Assembly: GCF_003490935.1 (NCBI RefSeq)
Contig: NZ_QQGD01000004.1
Coordinates: 1-64,000, forward strand
Length of the DNA stretch: 64,000 bases
Origin: Haemophilus haemolyticus_M
Lineage (GTDB): Bacteria; Pseudomonadota; Gammaproteobacteria; Enterobacterales; Pasteurellaceae
Direction: 5' to 3'
Made by a program: the position numbers and the translations under genes. Every line of letters begins with the position of its first letter. Within the stretch, counting starts at the first letter, position 1. The notes below the pieces were generated by a model. It did not search any database, was not told where the DNA came from, and saw only the letters and a program-made list of their open reading frames with translations. Shown here piece by piece: positions 33,242 through 42,623 of this stretch.

Positions 33242-33519
33242 CTGCCAAATCTCCCCTTACCCCTCTTTGCTAAAGAGGGGAATAAGAGCAGTCAATTTCA
33301 ATCTAGTTTTCTGTATTAACAATAGAAAATTAAAATGAGAGAGAAGACATTTTATTGCTAAAGAAGAATCTCCCTCTTTAGCAAAGAGAGGAATAAGAGC
33401 GGTCAATTTTAATCTAGTTTTCTGCATTAACAACAGAAAATTAAAATGATAGAGAAGTACTTTATTGCTAAAGAGAAATCCCCCTCTTTAGCAAAGAGGG
33501 GTAAGGGGAGATTTGGCAG
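33242..33519. repeat. 278-bp inverted-repeat element inside the hyf operon
   Basis: The element has perfect 39-bp terminal inverted repeats (33242-33280, starting CTGCCAAATCTCCCC, and 33481-33519). Its interior is two diverged tandem units of about 110 bp. The palindrome CCCCTCTTTGCTAAAGAGGGG occurs at the left end, in degenerate form in the middle (33374-33390) and at the right end. No transposase is encoded, so it is a MITE-like non-autonomous element. A related 175-bp element is at 56981-57155. Lying between hyfI and hyfJ, its hairpins could reduce transcription of the maturation genes. Confidence 0.8.
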
Positions 33520-33565
33520 TATTGATTAGCGAAGAAATTACTTTACAAGTTTTATAGGACGTACC

Positions 33566-33973
33566 ATGACAACCCAAGTTTTTTTCTATTTACTCAATGA
33601 GCGTTTTGTTGAAAACGATGAGCAAGTTCCAGAGCAAGCCAAGCAAGTAATGTATTATTCCCTTGCGATTGGTCACCATGTTGGTGTGATTGACTGCTTT
33701 AAAAAATTGCTAATTTGTGATTATGCAGATTACCAACGTTTTGTAGATACCTTCCCTGAAGGGGATGCAAAACGTAAGTTTGCGGGCTTAATGAAATTTG
33801 GTGAAATTGTGATTGATTCAAGTCATGTAAATTTATTGGCTAAGGCACTTGATGAAAATCGAGCCAATTTTTCGCCTGAACATCAAAAATGGGTCGATAT
33901 TTTAATGGACACGCTTGCTTCCATTCAGCGTGAACCTGTGATGTATATTATGGTGAAACGTCGTGATGAATGA
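33566..33973 (+). CDS. hyfJ: hydrogenase-4 maturation/assembly protein HyfJ (HycH family)
   Basis: This 135-residue soluble protein resembles HycH/HyfJ: MTTQVFFYLLNERFVE, then YYSLAIGHHVGVIDCF and an acidic, aromatic C-terminal half. HycH family proteins are needed for maturation of the large subunit but their reaction is not known. It follows the repeat element and overlaps hycI by eight bases. Its own ribosome site is a weak AGGACG at 33556-33561. Confidence 0.85.
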   Translation: MTTQVFFYLLNERFVENDEQVPEQAKQVMYYSLAIGHHVGVIDCFKKLLICDYADYQRFVDTFPEGDAKRKFAGLMKFGEIVIDSSHVNLLAKALDENRANFSPEHQKWVDILMDTLASIQREPVMYIMVKRRDE

Positions 33974-34424
33974 AAATGTAATCCTAACTGTTGGTAACAC
34001 AATGATGGGCGATGACGGAGCAGGCCCTTATCTTGCCCAGCTTTGTTCTGAAAATCCATTGCTAAATTGGACCGCACTTGATGGCGGTTCAGCACCAGAA
34101 AATCTTGTGCATCAGATCCGTGCCATGAAACCAAAGCGTTTAATTATCTTTGATGCAACAGAAATGGAATTGCCCGTTGGTAAAATTCGTATTATCGATA
34201 AAGAACTCATTGCAGAAATGTTCTTCGTCAGCACGCATAATTTGCCACTTAATTTTTTAATCGAGCAATTAGAGGAAGATATTCCTGAGGTTATTTTTAT
34301 TGGTATCCAGCCCGATCTTGTTTCCTTTGGTTTTCCGATGAGTGAAGCTGTAAAAAGTGCGGTAGAATTTTTCTATGAATTTTTGAAGGATGGGGGCGAT
34401 TTAGGCGAAATTACTCGATTGTAG
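33966..34424 (+). CDS. hycI: hydrogenase maturation endopeptidase HycI
   Basis: A 152-residue nickel-dependent protease that clips the C-terminal peptide of the large subunit after nickel insertion. The family motif GNTMMGDDGAGPYLA carries the first metal-binding aspartate, and DGGSAPENL and THNLPLNFLIEQL supply the others. In E. coli the hyf operon lacks its own protease and hycI is in the hyc operon; here it ends the hyf operon, so the cluster is self-sufficient in this step. The ATG at 33966 overlaps hyfJ; the in-frame GTG at 33963 is an alternative. Confidence 0.9.
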   Translation: MNENVILTVGNTMMGDDGAGPYLAQLCSENPLLNWTALDGGSAPENLVHQIRAMKPKRLIIFDATEMELPVGKIRIIDKELIAEMFFVSTHNLPLNFLIEQLEEDIPEVIFIGIQPDLVSFGFPMSEAVKSAVEFFYEFLKDGGDLGEITRL

Positions 34425-34440
34425 TTGCTTTTATTCATAA

Positions 34441-34472
34441 AAAACGATCGCTTAACTTGCGATCGTTTTTTT
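34441..34472. terminator. bidirectional terminator between hycI and hypF
   Basis: An 11-bp perfect stem AAAACGATCGC / GCGATCGTTTT with a seven-base loop and T-runs on both strands, placed between convergent hycI and hypF. Confidence 0.9.
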
Positions 34473-34511
34473 ATATGTTAATAAGCAACATTTGCTTAAA
34501 TGAATTTGGCA

Positions 34512-36782
34512 TTAGCCAGACAATCTTGATGCGATCATCGCTTGCCCTAGACTTAATCCGCCATCTCCCATTGGATATTGATGTGCACTTAACACATTAA
34601 ATTCTGCAAGTGCTTGTTTTAATAAACGACGTAATAATTGGTTATGCATTACACCGCCTGAAAGCACAATGGTTTTGCAATTGTGGCGTTTTGCTTGCTG
34701 ACGAGCTAACTCAGCAAAACCTTTTGCCAGAGCATAATGGAAAACAAATGCCTTATTTTCTTTTGAATCATTGTAAGCCAGCCAACTTTGCCAAAATGTG
34801 GCTAAATCTAATTGATTATTTTTGATTGGTATTTTAACCTGAATATTGACCGCACTTTTTTCATCTTTGATAAAGTCAGATTTTGTGGTTAGCGCTTCTA
34901 AATAACAAGCAGCCTCTCCCTCCCAAGAGAGTTTGTCACCCACAATACCTAATCCATAAGCTACCGCATCAAATAGTCTCCCAGCCGATGAAATGAGCGG
35001 AGAATTAAGATTACGTTCAATGGCATTGGAAAGAGGTTCCCAAGGTAATTCAGAACAAGTTTTAGCCGCAATGTCACGCCAATTGGGTACAAATTTTTGA
35101 AGATGAGCAAGCCAATTGCGCCAAGGTTGAGTTGCCGCAAGATCGCCACCTGGCAAAGCAACGGCAGGCAATCCACCTAAATGTTGAGATTGTTCGCCAT
35201 CCACTAATAAGCATTCTCCGCCCCAAAGTTGCCCGTTATCCCCCATTCCAATACCATCTAAAGCTAGACCAATCACTTTTTCATGACAATGATGTTCTGC
35301 TAACACAGCAGCAATATGTGAGTGATGATGTAACACTTCCACATAAGGTACCGATAATTTTTTTGCGAGATTTTTCCCCGTTTTTGATGAAAAATAACCT
35401 GAGTGTGCATCAACCGCGATTAAATCCGGTTTGAATTGATAAATTTGGCAAAATAAGTCGATATTATTTTCTAATTGTTGTTGCACAAGCTCATTGGCGG
35501 TATCACCAATATGTTGGCTAACAACGGCTTTATTTTGTTTTAGTAGGCAAAATGTATTTTTAAGATCGGAACCCAATGCTAAGATATTTTTTGTATTTTC
35601 CGTTTTCAATAGCATTTCATCAGGAACGTAGCCACGCGCTCGGCGTAGCGTTTCCACGCCATCAAAAGAGGCTCTCACTAAGCTATCATCAGAGCGTTGC
35701 AAAATATCGCGATTATGGCAAAGATAGAAATCAGTCAAATTACTTAATTTTTTCACCGCACTTTCGTTGTCTAAAACAGGTGGCTCACCACTAGGATTGG
35801 CAGATGTCATGACGAGCGGTTGATTGATTTCACGTAAGAGTAAATGCTGCAATGGATTACTCGGTAACATCACACCAATTTCATTTAGATTCGGGGCGAT
35901 ATTTTTTGCCAGATTTGACACTTTATTTTTTTGTAACAAAACGATTGGTGCAGCTGTGCTAGTGAGTAATTTGATTTCGGTTTCTGTTAAATTTTGTAAA
36001 AAATCTAAACTTGGCACCATTATGGCAAGAGGTTTGCTCGGACGATGTTTACGATCTCGCAGTAATTGAACTGTATCGAAATTCTGTGCATCACAAGCTA
36101 AATGAAAACCGCCGATCCCTTTGATTGCCAAAATTTTTCCTTCTTTGAGCAAAAGTGCGGTTTGTTTTAAGGCTGTTTGATGTGTTGCAAGTTGATGTTC
36201 GGTATCTTGTAGCCAAATATGCGGGCCGCAAACTGGGCAGGCATTAGGTTGGGCATGAAATCGGCGAGCTGCTGGATTTTTATATTCGCGTTCACAATCT
36301 GGGCAGAAAGGAAAATCCGACATTGATGTATTTTTACGATCATAAGGAATCTTTTTGATAATCGTAAAACGAGGCCCGCAATGGGTGCAATTAGTGAAAG
36401 GGTAGTGATAACGACGATTTTCAGGATTAAATAAATCTTCTACGCAAGCGGGACAAGTGGCGGCATCAGGCACAATTTGCGTGTCCATTGCATTGTTTTC
36501 GCTTTCTCGAATGACAAATTCAGCAAAGTGCGGTAGATTTTCCCAGTGTTTTTCATATTGCTGAATATCTGTGATTAAAGCTAAAGGCGGTAGTTTTTCC
36601 TGTAAATCTTTTAAAAAATGTGTAAGCGCATCTTTTTCTGGATTTACAAATCGAATTAACACTCCTTGCCCATCATTATTTACATCACCCTTTAGGCCAT
36701 ATTCATTTGCTAATAACCACACAAAAGGGCGAAATCCCACACCTTGCACTTTGCCTTTAATGCGTAATTCGATTCCGTTCAT
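34512..36782 (-). CDS. hypF: carbamoyltransferase HypF
   Basis: HypF makes the carbamoyl group that becomes the cyanide ligands of the Ni-Fe active site. The 756-residue protein has an acylphosphatase domain (residues 1-90, GKVQGVGFRPFVW), paired zinc motifs (CPACVEDLFNPENRRYHY; CTHCGP; CPDCEREY; CPVCGP), a YrdC-like domain and a C-terminal Kae1-like domain with HHHSHIAAVLAEH. It is convergent with the hyf operon and completes the maturation genes found here; HypA-E are not in the window. Confidence 0.95.
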   Translation of the reverse strand: MNGIELRIKGKVQGVGFRPFVWLLANEYGLKGDVNNDGQGVLIRFVNPEKDALTHFLKDLQEKLPPLALITDIQQYEKHWENLPHFAEFVIRESENNAMDTQIVPDAATCPACVEDLFNPENRRYHYPFTNCTHCGPRFTIIKKIPYDRKNTSMSDFPFCPDCEREYKNPAARRFHAQPNACPVCGPHIWLQDTEHQLATHQTALKQTALLLKEGKILAIKGIGGFHLACDAQNFDTVQLLRDRKHRPSKPLAIMVPSLDFLQNLTETEIKLLTSTAAPIVLLQKNKVSNLAKNIAPNLNEIGVMLPSNPLQHLLLREINQPLVMTSANPSGEPPVLDNESAVKKLSNLTDFYLCHNRDILQRSDDSLVRASFDGVETLRRARGYVPDEMLLKTENTKNILALGSDLKNTFCLLKQNKAVVSQHIGDTANELVQQQLENNIDLFCQIYQFKPDLIAVDAHSGYFSSKTGKNLAKKLSVPYVEVLHHHSHIAAVLAEHHCHEKVIGLALDGIGMGDNGQLWGGECLLVDGEQSQHLGGLPAVALPGGDLAATQPWRNWLAHLQKFVPNWRDIAAKTCSELPWEPLSNAIERNLNSPLISSAGRLFDAVAYGLGIVGDKLSWEGEAACYLEALTTKSDFIKDEKSAVNIQVKIPIKNNQLDLATFWQSWLAYNDSKENKAFVFHYALAKGFAELARQQAKRHNCKTIVLSGGVMHNQLLRRLLKQALAEFNVLSAHQYPMGDGGLSLGQAMIASRLSG

Positions 36783-36879
36783 AACTTATTCTCTACATCA
36801 AATTGAGTGGTGTTTATGCTAACTGAAAATATATGTGTAAGCTGTGATTTTTATCAAAGAAGATTAATTTTATATGTAA

Positions 36880-37623
36880 TTACTGTAGGTAATGGGCTTT
36901 CCAATAACCAATCCACTCTTTTAGTAAAACCATATTGCTATTTAACGCACCTAAGTCAGGAATAAAAGATTTTGCAGAGAGATTTACTTTGCTGCCATAG
37001 CTTGCCGCTGCAGCAGGAAGTACATCAAATCCTTGTTTTTCAAAAAGATATTTGGCTCGTTTCATATGCCATTGATTTGTTACTAAAATAATTTTTTGAA
37101 TATGATCTTTAACTAAAATAGGTTTAGTAAAACTGGCATTTTCTTCCGTATTACGGGCTTTATTTTCGATCCATTGCGTTGGCACATTAAAGAATTGGTT
37201 TAGTTCTTTTGCCATTAAGTCGCCTTCAGAAATGCCTATCAAAGAATAGCCCGTAGTTAAAACAGGCAAGCCCGTTTCTTTTTGTAAAAATGCCGCATAA
37301 CGTAAACGTTCTAGTTGCGGTGCGCCAGAAGCTGTTTCTGCATACAGTTCTTTGGTTGGGTAAGATCCACCGCCTAATATTACGATGGCTTGAGCTTGTT
37401 TATAGTCATCTAGGGTAAGGGCTGGAGAATTATCATTATCTGTTAGAAATAAACTGGTAAAAGGTGCACTCATGACATAAAGCCAAGTGAAACTGATAAG
37501 CGCAATAAATTTGGCTAATTTTTTGAAATGAACACGATAAAGAATTACTGCAATAATCAGTAATACAAAGGTATTGAGAGGTGGTGCGATAAGTGCGGTA
37601 AGAAGTTTTCCTAGTTCTAACAT
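36880..37623 (-). CDS. elyC: ElyC/YdcF-type DUF218 membrane protein
   Basis: The 247-residue protein has two N-terminal transmembrane helices followed by a periplasmic DUF218 domain (AIVILGGGSYPTKELYAE, LTTGYSLIGISEGDLMAKEL, ARNTEENASFTKP, ILVTNQWHMKRAKYLFEKQG). E. coli ElyC affects the lipid carrier used for cell-envelope polysaccharides. Being beside and divergent from the lsg glycan locus fits an envelope role. A USS lies near the N-terminal end, about 37590. Confidence 0.8.
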   Translation of the reverse strand: MLELGKLLTALIAPPLNTFVLLIIAVILYRVHFKKLAKFIALISFTWLYVMSAPFTSLFLTDNDNSPALTLDDYKQAQAIVILGGGSYPTKELYAETASGAPQLERLRYAAFLQKETGLPVLTTGYSLIGISEGDLMAKELNQFFNVPTQWIENKARNTEENASFTKPILVKDHIQKIILVTNQWHMKRAKYLFEKQGFDVLPAAAASYGSKVNLSAKSFIPDLGALNSNMVLLKEWIGYWKAHYLQ

Positions 37624-37756
37624 AGATAAGATCCTTGATATAGAGCGGTTTCATTATAATGATTAGTCATAGCTTGTCCATGTTGATTTTGTTAAAATAA
37701 GCCCCTTATTTTTTGATAAACAAACGCTCGAATTCATCAAAAGTGCGGTTATATTT

Positions 37757-38962
37757 ATGAAAGTTTTTAAAGACAGTGTCATTTACCTTGTTGGGGAATT
37801 ATCGTCAAAGTTAGTTCCTTTTTTACTTTTGCCTTATTTATCGCGTAAATTGGGCGTAGAAGGGTATGGCTCACTTTCTTATTATCAAACTTTTTTAAGT
37901 TTATTTTTAATTGTGGTTTCTTTAACTCAGGAGGGCGCAATTTCCCGTTATTTTTATTTTTACGGAAAACGTTCATTAAATTTAGTGGTGAATACCGGCT
38001 ATGCTTATACGACGATAATTGGCAGTATTATTTTAATGGGGTGTTGGATTGCTCAGTCTGAAATATTATTTTATGCTGCACTTTCCTCAATTTTTCAATC
38101 TTTCTTAAATGTTCAGCTAAGTGTAAGACAATGCCAGAAAAAAGCTTGGTCTTATGCTTTTATTCAATTTTCACTCACTGTTACTGGTGCGGTATTTACC
38201 ATCGCACTGCTCGAGTATTATCAAAATGACCTTGTTGAAAAAAGAATTTTGGCCATTTTATTGAGTAATTTAGTCGTTTGGTTTTTTTCTTATTTTCTTT
38301 ACAGAAAGAGTGCGACATCTAAAAAATATCAATTTAAACATTATCAATCTGCATTATTTTATATTTTAGGATTTGGATTACCGCTCATTTTGCATCATGC
38401 GAGCTTTTTCTTAAAAGGGCAGTTAGACCGTATTTTTATTTATCACAAATTCAGTGAAACAGATTTAGGGCTTTATGCCATGGGCGCTCAACTTGCTTTG
38501 GTGGTTTCTATTGCTATTCAAGCTCTTAATAAAGCGATTCTTCCTTATTTTTATGAAGCTTTAAAACAAAAAAAATTAGTGATTCAACAGTTACATAAAT
38601 GGGCGCTATTTTCCTTTTTGCTGATCCCTATTCCCGCTTTAGTTATGTGGATTATTCCTGAAGATGTGCTCGTTTGGATTTTAGGAAGTCAATTTGTGGG
38701 AACGAAATATTATTTTATTTTATTTTTAATTTCGACCACATTAAGTATTCCTTATTTGATTTTAGTTAATTATCTTTTCTATTATGGAAAAAATAAACTT
38801 ATTTCCCAATGTTCGGTTTTATCTACAATCATTTATGTAGCGAGCCTTGTGGCTTTAACTTTTACAGAAATTAAATATATCCCTTATGCTGGAATTATTG
38901 GTTCGCTTTCCATTATTCCTATTCTTTATTTTATGACATCTAAAGTGAGTAAAACCCTATGA
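37757..38962 (+). CDS. lsgA: LsgA, polysaccharide flippase (Wzx family)
   Basis: A 401-residue membrane protein with about 12 hydrophobic helices and an N-terminal LVGELSSKLVPFLLLPYLS segment typical of MATE-like Wzx flippases. It would move lipid-linked oligosaccharide across the inner membrane. It heads the lsgA-F locus of Haemophilus, known for lipooligosaccharide/sialic-acid-containing glycan synthesis, and overlaps lsgB by an ATGA. The region is strongly AT-rich, as is usual for glycan loci. Confidence 0.82.
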   Translation: MKVFKDSVIYLVGELSSKLVPFLLLPYLSRKLGVEGYGSLSYYQTFLSLFLIVVSLTQEGAISRYFYFYGKRSLNLVVNTGYAYTTIIGSIILMGCWIAQSEILFYAALSSIFQSFLNVQLSVRQCQKKAWSYAFIQFSLTVTGAVFTIALLEYYQNDLVEKRILAILLSNLVVWFFSYFLYRKSATSKKYQFKHYQSALFYILGFGLPLILHHASFFLKGQLDRIFIYHKFSETDLGLYAMGAQLALVVSIAIQALNKAILPYFYEALKQKKLVIQQLHKWALFSFLLIPIPALVMWIIPEDVLVWILGSQFVGTKYYFILFLISTTLSIPYLILVNYLFYYGKNKLISQCSVLSTIIYVASLVALTFTEIKYIPYAGIIGSLSIIPILYFMTSKVSKTL

Positions 38963-39873
38963 ATCTCATTCTTTGTTGCACACCATTGCAAGTATTAATT
39001 GCTAAAAAAATCATTGAATTACATCCTAACGAGCAATTCTTTGGCGTTATGTTTGGTGGTGTATGGGATAAAAAAAGAACCTTATACGCGAGTAAATTAG
39101 CGGAAGTTTGTAATGATTCTATGAACATTGATACGGGAAAAGATCTAAAAGGTTTCGATTCTCTCAAGTTAATGCGCCAGCTTAAGAATAAAATTACGCA
39201 TAAAAGTTTTGATAAGGTTTTTCTCGCCAATCTTAATTCATTATGGCTACAAACTTATCTTAGTCATGTTTCATTTAAAGAGCTTTATACTTTTGATGAT
39301 GGCTCAGATAATATTTTCCCACATCCTAATTTATTGAGAGAGCCTGATACATTTAAATACAAACTGATTAAAGTTTTTATTGGCGATAAATATAATGTGC
39401 ATAAATTATTTAACAAAATAAAAAAACATTATACGGTTTATCCTAATTACAGAAATATTGTTCCCAATATTGAACCCATTTCCTTATGGGATAATAAAGT
39501 CAATTGCGATATAGATGGCGAAGTCTCATTTTTTATTGGACAACCATTGTTAAATACAAAAGAGGAAAATATCTCATTAATAAAAAAATTAAAAGATCAG
39601 ATTCCTTTTGACTATTATTTCCCTCATCCAGCAGAAGATTACCGAGTGGATGAGGTAAATTATGTTGAATCAGAACTCATTTTTGAAGATTACGTATTTA
39701 AACATTTAGCGAATAAAAAAGTGATTATTTACACGTTCTTCAGTTCTGTTGCGTTTAATTTATTAAGTCATCCTAATGTAGAAATTCGTTTTATTAGAAC
39801 GAGTATTCCAAGATGGCAATTCTGTTACGATTCATTTCCAGATCTTGGATTAACGATTTATAAGGAAATTTAA
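38959..39873 (+). CDS. lsgB: LsgB, GT52-family sialyltransferase
   Basis: The 304-residue protein matches GT52 (Haemophilus LsgB / neisserial Lst-like): an N-terminal LILCCTPLQVLIAKKIIEL, the LYTFDDGSDNIFPHP motif at about residues 111-125, PFDYYFPHPAEDYRVDE and a YTFFSSVAFNLL segment. GT52 enzymes transfer sialic acid, usually alpha-2,3, from CMP-Neu5Ac. The donor would come from NeuA (21699-22373). It is translationally coupled to lsgA. Confidence 0.85.
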   Translation: MNLILCCTPLQVLIAKKIIELHPNEQFFGVMFGGVWDKKRTLYASKLAEVCNDSMNIDTGKDLKGFDSLKLMRQLKNKITHKSFDKVFLANLNSLWLQTYLSHVSFKELYTFDDGSDNIFPHPNLLREPDTFKYKLIKVFIGDKYNVHKLFNKIKKHYTVYPNYRNIVPNIEPISLWDNKVNCDIDGEVSFFIGQPLLNTKEENISLIKKLKDQIPFDYYFPHPAEDYRVDEVNYVESELIFEDYVFKHLANKKVIIYTFFSSVAFNLLSHPNVEIRFIRTSIPRWQFCYDSFPDLGLTIYKEI

Positions 39874-39874
39874 G

Positions 39875-40936
39875 ATGAAAAAAATTGGTTTCTTTATTAT
39901 GAATATCGAAAGTGCGGGTGGAACAGAGCGCGTTTCTATTAATGTTGCTAATGCCCTTGCCAAACAGGGATATGATGTTTCTTTTATTAGCATTGGCGGT
40001 AATAAGCCTTTTTTCCAAGTCGATGAAAAAATTAATATTTACGCAATGAATAAATTGCCCTATTCATTGAAAAAAGATTATTTTTCTATCACAAAAAAAT
40101 TAAGAGAATTGGTTAAAGAATTGCAGCTGGATACCTTAATTGTGGTTGATGGTGCGATTATGCTCTTTTCTGCTTTGGCGTTGGTCAATTTACATGTAAA
40201 GCATATTTTATGGGAGCATTATTCTTTTAACTTTACTGGCAATCGCCTAGTTCGTACACTCGGTAAATATTTAGCTTCAACAAGATGTGATAAAGTCGTT
40301 ACATTAACCGAGTCAGAAAAAACACTGTGGCAAGAAAAATTTAAAACGAACAATATAATCAGTATAGCTAACCCAAATACGCTTTTGCCAAAGAATAAAT
40401 TAGCAAAATGGGAAAATAAAACTATTTTATCTGTAGGGCATTTATTTTCTTATAAAGGTTTTGATTATTTATTAAAAGCCTGGCAAGTTTTAGCAAAAAA
40501 TCACCCAGATTGGAATTTAAAAATAGTGGGATCGGGTGAGGAAGAACAGAATTTAAAAAATCTTGCTAAAGCGTTAGGTATTGAAGATTCAGTTAATTTT
40601 ATTCCTCGTACCAATGATGTCGCTTTTTATTATGAAAGCAGTTCAATTTATTGTTTACCTTCACAAACAGAAGGCTTGCCTTTAGTTGTTATTGAAGCGA
40701 TGGCATTTGGTTTGCCTATTGTTGCCTTTAATTGTTCTCCGGGTGTAAAGCAATTAGTGGAGCATAAAGAAAATGGTTTTCTTTGTGAAAAAAATAATAT
40801 TGAAGAAATGGTTAATGGTTTAGATTTATTAATGAATAATCCTGAACTTTATCAACAGATGTCAGACAAATCTCGTTTAATGAGTGAAAATTATGGCATT
40901 GAGAAAATTATTGAAGAATGGAAAGCGATTTTATAA
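39875..40936 (+). CDS. lsgC: LsgC, GT4-family glycosyltransferase
   Basis: A 353-residue GT-B fold enzyme. The N-terminal domain has the donor-side GGTERVSINVANALAKQGYDV motif, and the C-terminal domain has SVGHLFSYKGFDYLLKAW and the GT4 E-x7-E signature EGLPLVVIEAMAFGLPIVAF. It starts one base after lsgB. Probably adds a hexose or N-acetylhexosamine to the growing lsg glycan; the sugar cannot be told from sequence. Confidence 0.87.
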   Translation: MKKIGFFIMNIESAGGTERVSINVANALAKQGYDVSFISIGGNKPFFQVDEKINIYAMNKLPYSLKKDYFSITKKLRELVKELQLDTLIVVDGAIMLFSALALVNLHVKHILWEHYSFNFTGNRLVRTLGKYLASTRCDKVVTLTESEKTLWQEKFKTNNIISIANPNTLLPKNKLAKWENKTILSVGHLFSYKGFDYLLKAWQVLAKNHPDWNLKIVGSGEEEQNLKNLAKALGIEDSVNFIPRTNDVAFYYESSSIYCLPSQTEGLPLVVIEAMAFGLPIVAFNCSPGVKQLVEHKENGFLCEKNNIEEMVNGLDLLMNNPELYQQMSDKSRLMSENYGIEKIIEEWKAIL

Positions 40937-40947
40937 GGCATCATTTT

Positions 40948-41721
40948 ATGTTAAAAAAATATTTGATCTCTTTAGATAAAGATATTCAACGTCGGGAATT
41001 ATTCTTTTCTCAAAAAAACACTGAGGATTTCCAAATTTTTTCTGCCATTAATACCATGCAAAAAGATTGGGATGAATTAGCTGATATTTTTAATATTGAA
41101 CAATTTAAAGCACATTATGGCCGTAATGTCACTAAGGGCGAAATCGGCTGTACATTAAGTCATCTTTCCGTGTACCAAAAAATTGTTGAAGACAATGACA
41201 TCGATGAAGATAGCTATGCGTTAGTCTGTGAAGATGACGCTTTATTCCACTCAGATTTTCAGCAAAATTTAACCGCGCTTTTATCAGAAAAACTTGAGTC
41301 TGAAATTATATTGGTTGGACAGTCCAAAATTAATGATTTCAATGATTTTGATTTAGAAATTAATTATCCGACAACTTTTTCTTTTCTATGCAAAAAAACA
41401 GGCAATGTAAATTACGCTTTCCCTTATAAAAGTTATTTTGCCGGCACGGTGGGTTATCTTATTAAAAAATCTGCTGCAAGAAGATTTATCCAGCAAATTT
41501 CTCAAAATAAACCATTTTGGTTGGCGGATGATTTTTTACTCTTTGAACAGGATTTTAATATAAGAAATAAAGTGGTTCGCCCTCTCATGGTAATTGAAAA
41601 TCCTGTATTGATAAGCAATTTAGAAAGTGTTCGTGGATCTTTATCCAATAATTTGTTTAAAAAATTAATGAAATATCCATTGAAAAAAATCTTTGCGATT
41701 AAGAAAAATTTGGCTAATTAA
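40948..41721 (+). CDS. lsgD: LsgD, GT25-family glycosyltransferase
   Basis: The 257-residue protein is of the LPS beta-galactosyltransferase (GT25) type: KYLISLDKDIQRRELFFSQ at the start, GEIGCTLSHLSVYQKIVE, and the acidic LVCEDDALFHSDF metal motif. I use the ATG at 40948 (MLKKYLISL); the longer frame from 40918 overlaps lsgC and is not conserved. GT25 enzymes in Haemophilus often add galactose to lipooligosaccharide. Confidence 0.85.
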   Translation: MLKKYLISLDKDIQRRELFFSQKNTEDFQIFSAINTMQKDWDELADIFNIEQFKAHYGRNVTKGEIGCTLSHLSVYQKIVEDNDIDEDSYALVCEDDALFHSDFQQNLTALLSEKLESEIILVGQSKINDFNDFDLEINYPTTFSFLCKKTGNVNYAFPYKSYFAGTVGYLIKKSAARRFIQQISQNKPFWLADDFLLFEQDFNIRNKVVRPLMVIENPVLISNLESVRGSLSNNLFKKLMKYPLKKIFAIKKNLAN

Positions 41722-41732
41722 AGGAAGGAATT

Positions 41733-42614
41733 ATGTTAAGCATTATTGTGCCTTCTTATAATCGAAAAGCAGAAGTGCCAGTTTTATTAGAAAGTTTAAA
41801 TCAACAAACATCGACTCATTTTGAAGTGATTATTGTGGATGATTGCTCCAAAGAGAGAGTAGTTGTTGAACAAAGCTATTCTTTTCCAGTTACAGTGATT
41901 CGTAATGAAACGAATCAAGGTGCAGCGGAAAGTCGTAATATTGGTGCGCGTGCATCAAATGGCGATTGGTTGCTTTTTCTCGATGATGATGATCGTTTTA
42001 TGCCAGAAAAATGTGAAAAAGTATTACAAGTTATTGAGCAAAATCCAGACATTAATTTTATTTATCATCCAGCTAAATGTGAAATGGTCAATGAAGGGTT
42101 TACTTATGTGACTCAACCGATTGAACCCCAAGAAATCTCGACAGAACGTATTTTGTTAGCCAATAAGATTGGTGGCATGCCAATGGTTGCGATTAAAAAA
42201 GAGATGTTTTTAAAAATAGGTGGATTATCCACCGCACTTCGTTCTTTGGAAGACTATGATTTCTTATTAAAACTGCTACAAGAGCCGAGTTTTAAACCTT
42301 ATAAAATTAATGAGCCACTAACTTATTGTACTTTCCATACTAAACGTTCAAGTGTGTCTACGGATACTACTAATACGCAAAAAGCGATTGACTATATTCG
42401 CGAGCATTATGTGAAAACGGTAGAGCAAGCTCGTAATTTTGATATTAATGCGAGCTATATTTTGGCTTATCCCCATATCATGAATTTATCGCGTAAAGCG
42501 GCAAAATATTATTTTGATATTTTTAAGAAAACAAAAAGCATTAAGCAATTCATTATTACGTTGGTTATTTTAATTTCGCCAAAATTAGCGATTAATTTAA
42601 AACGGTTTATGTAG
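41733..42614 (+). CDS. lsgE: LsgE, GT2-family glycosyltransferase
   Basis: A 293-residue GT-A enzyme with the GT2 N-terminal region MLSIIVPSYNRKAEVPVLLE, the VDDCS nucleotide-binding motif and the LLFLDDDDRF metal (DxD) motif at about residues 84-93. The C-terminal portion (LRSLEDYDFLLKLLQ) carries the catalytic-base ED motif. It has a USS at about 42231 and an AAGGAAGG ribosome site. Confidence 0.87.
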   Translation: MLSIIVPSYNRKAEVPVLLESLNQQTSTHFEVIIVDDCSKERVVVEQSYSFPVTVIRNETNQGAAESRNIGARASNGDWLLFLDDDDRFMPEKCEKVLQVIEQNPDINFIYHPAKCEMVNEGFTYVTQPIEPQEISTERILLANKIGGMPMVAIKKEMFLKIGGLSTALRSLEDYDFLLKLLQEPSFKPYKINEPLTYCTFHTKRSSVSTDTTNTQKAIDYIREHYVKTVEQARNFDINASYILAYPHIMNLSRKAAKYYFDIFKKTKSIKQFIITLVILISPKLAINLKRFM

Positions 42615-42623
42615 GAAAATAAA

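Noticed and set aside
33242..33519. CRISPR array
   Set aside because: The repeats are two 110-bp units with inverted ends, not short direct repeats with unique spacers, and no cas genes are present.
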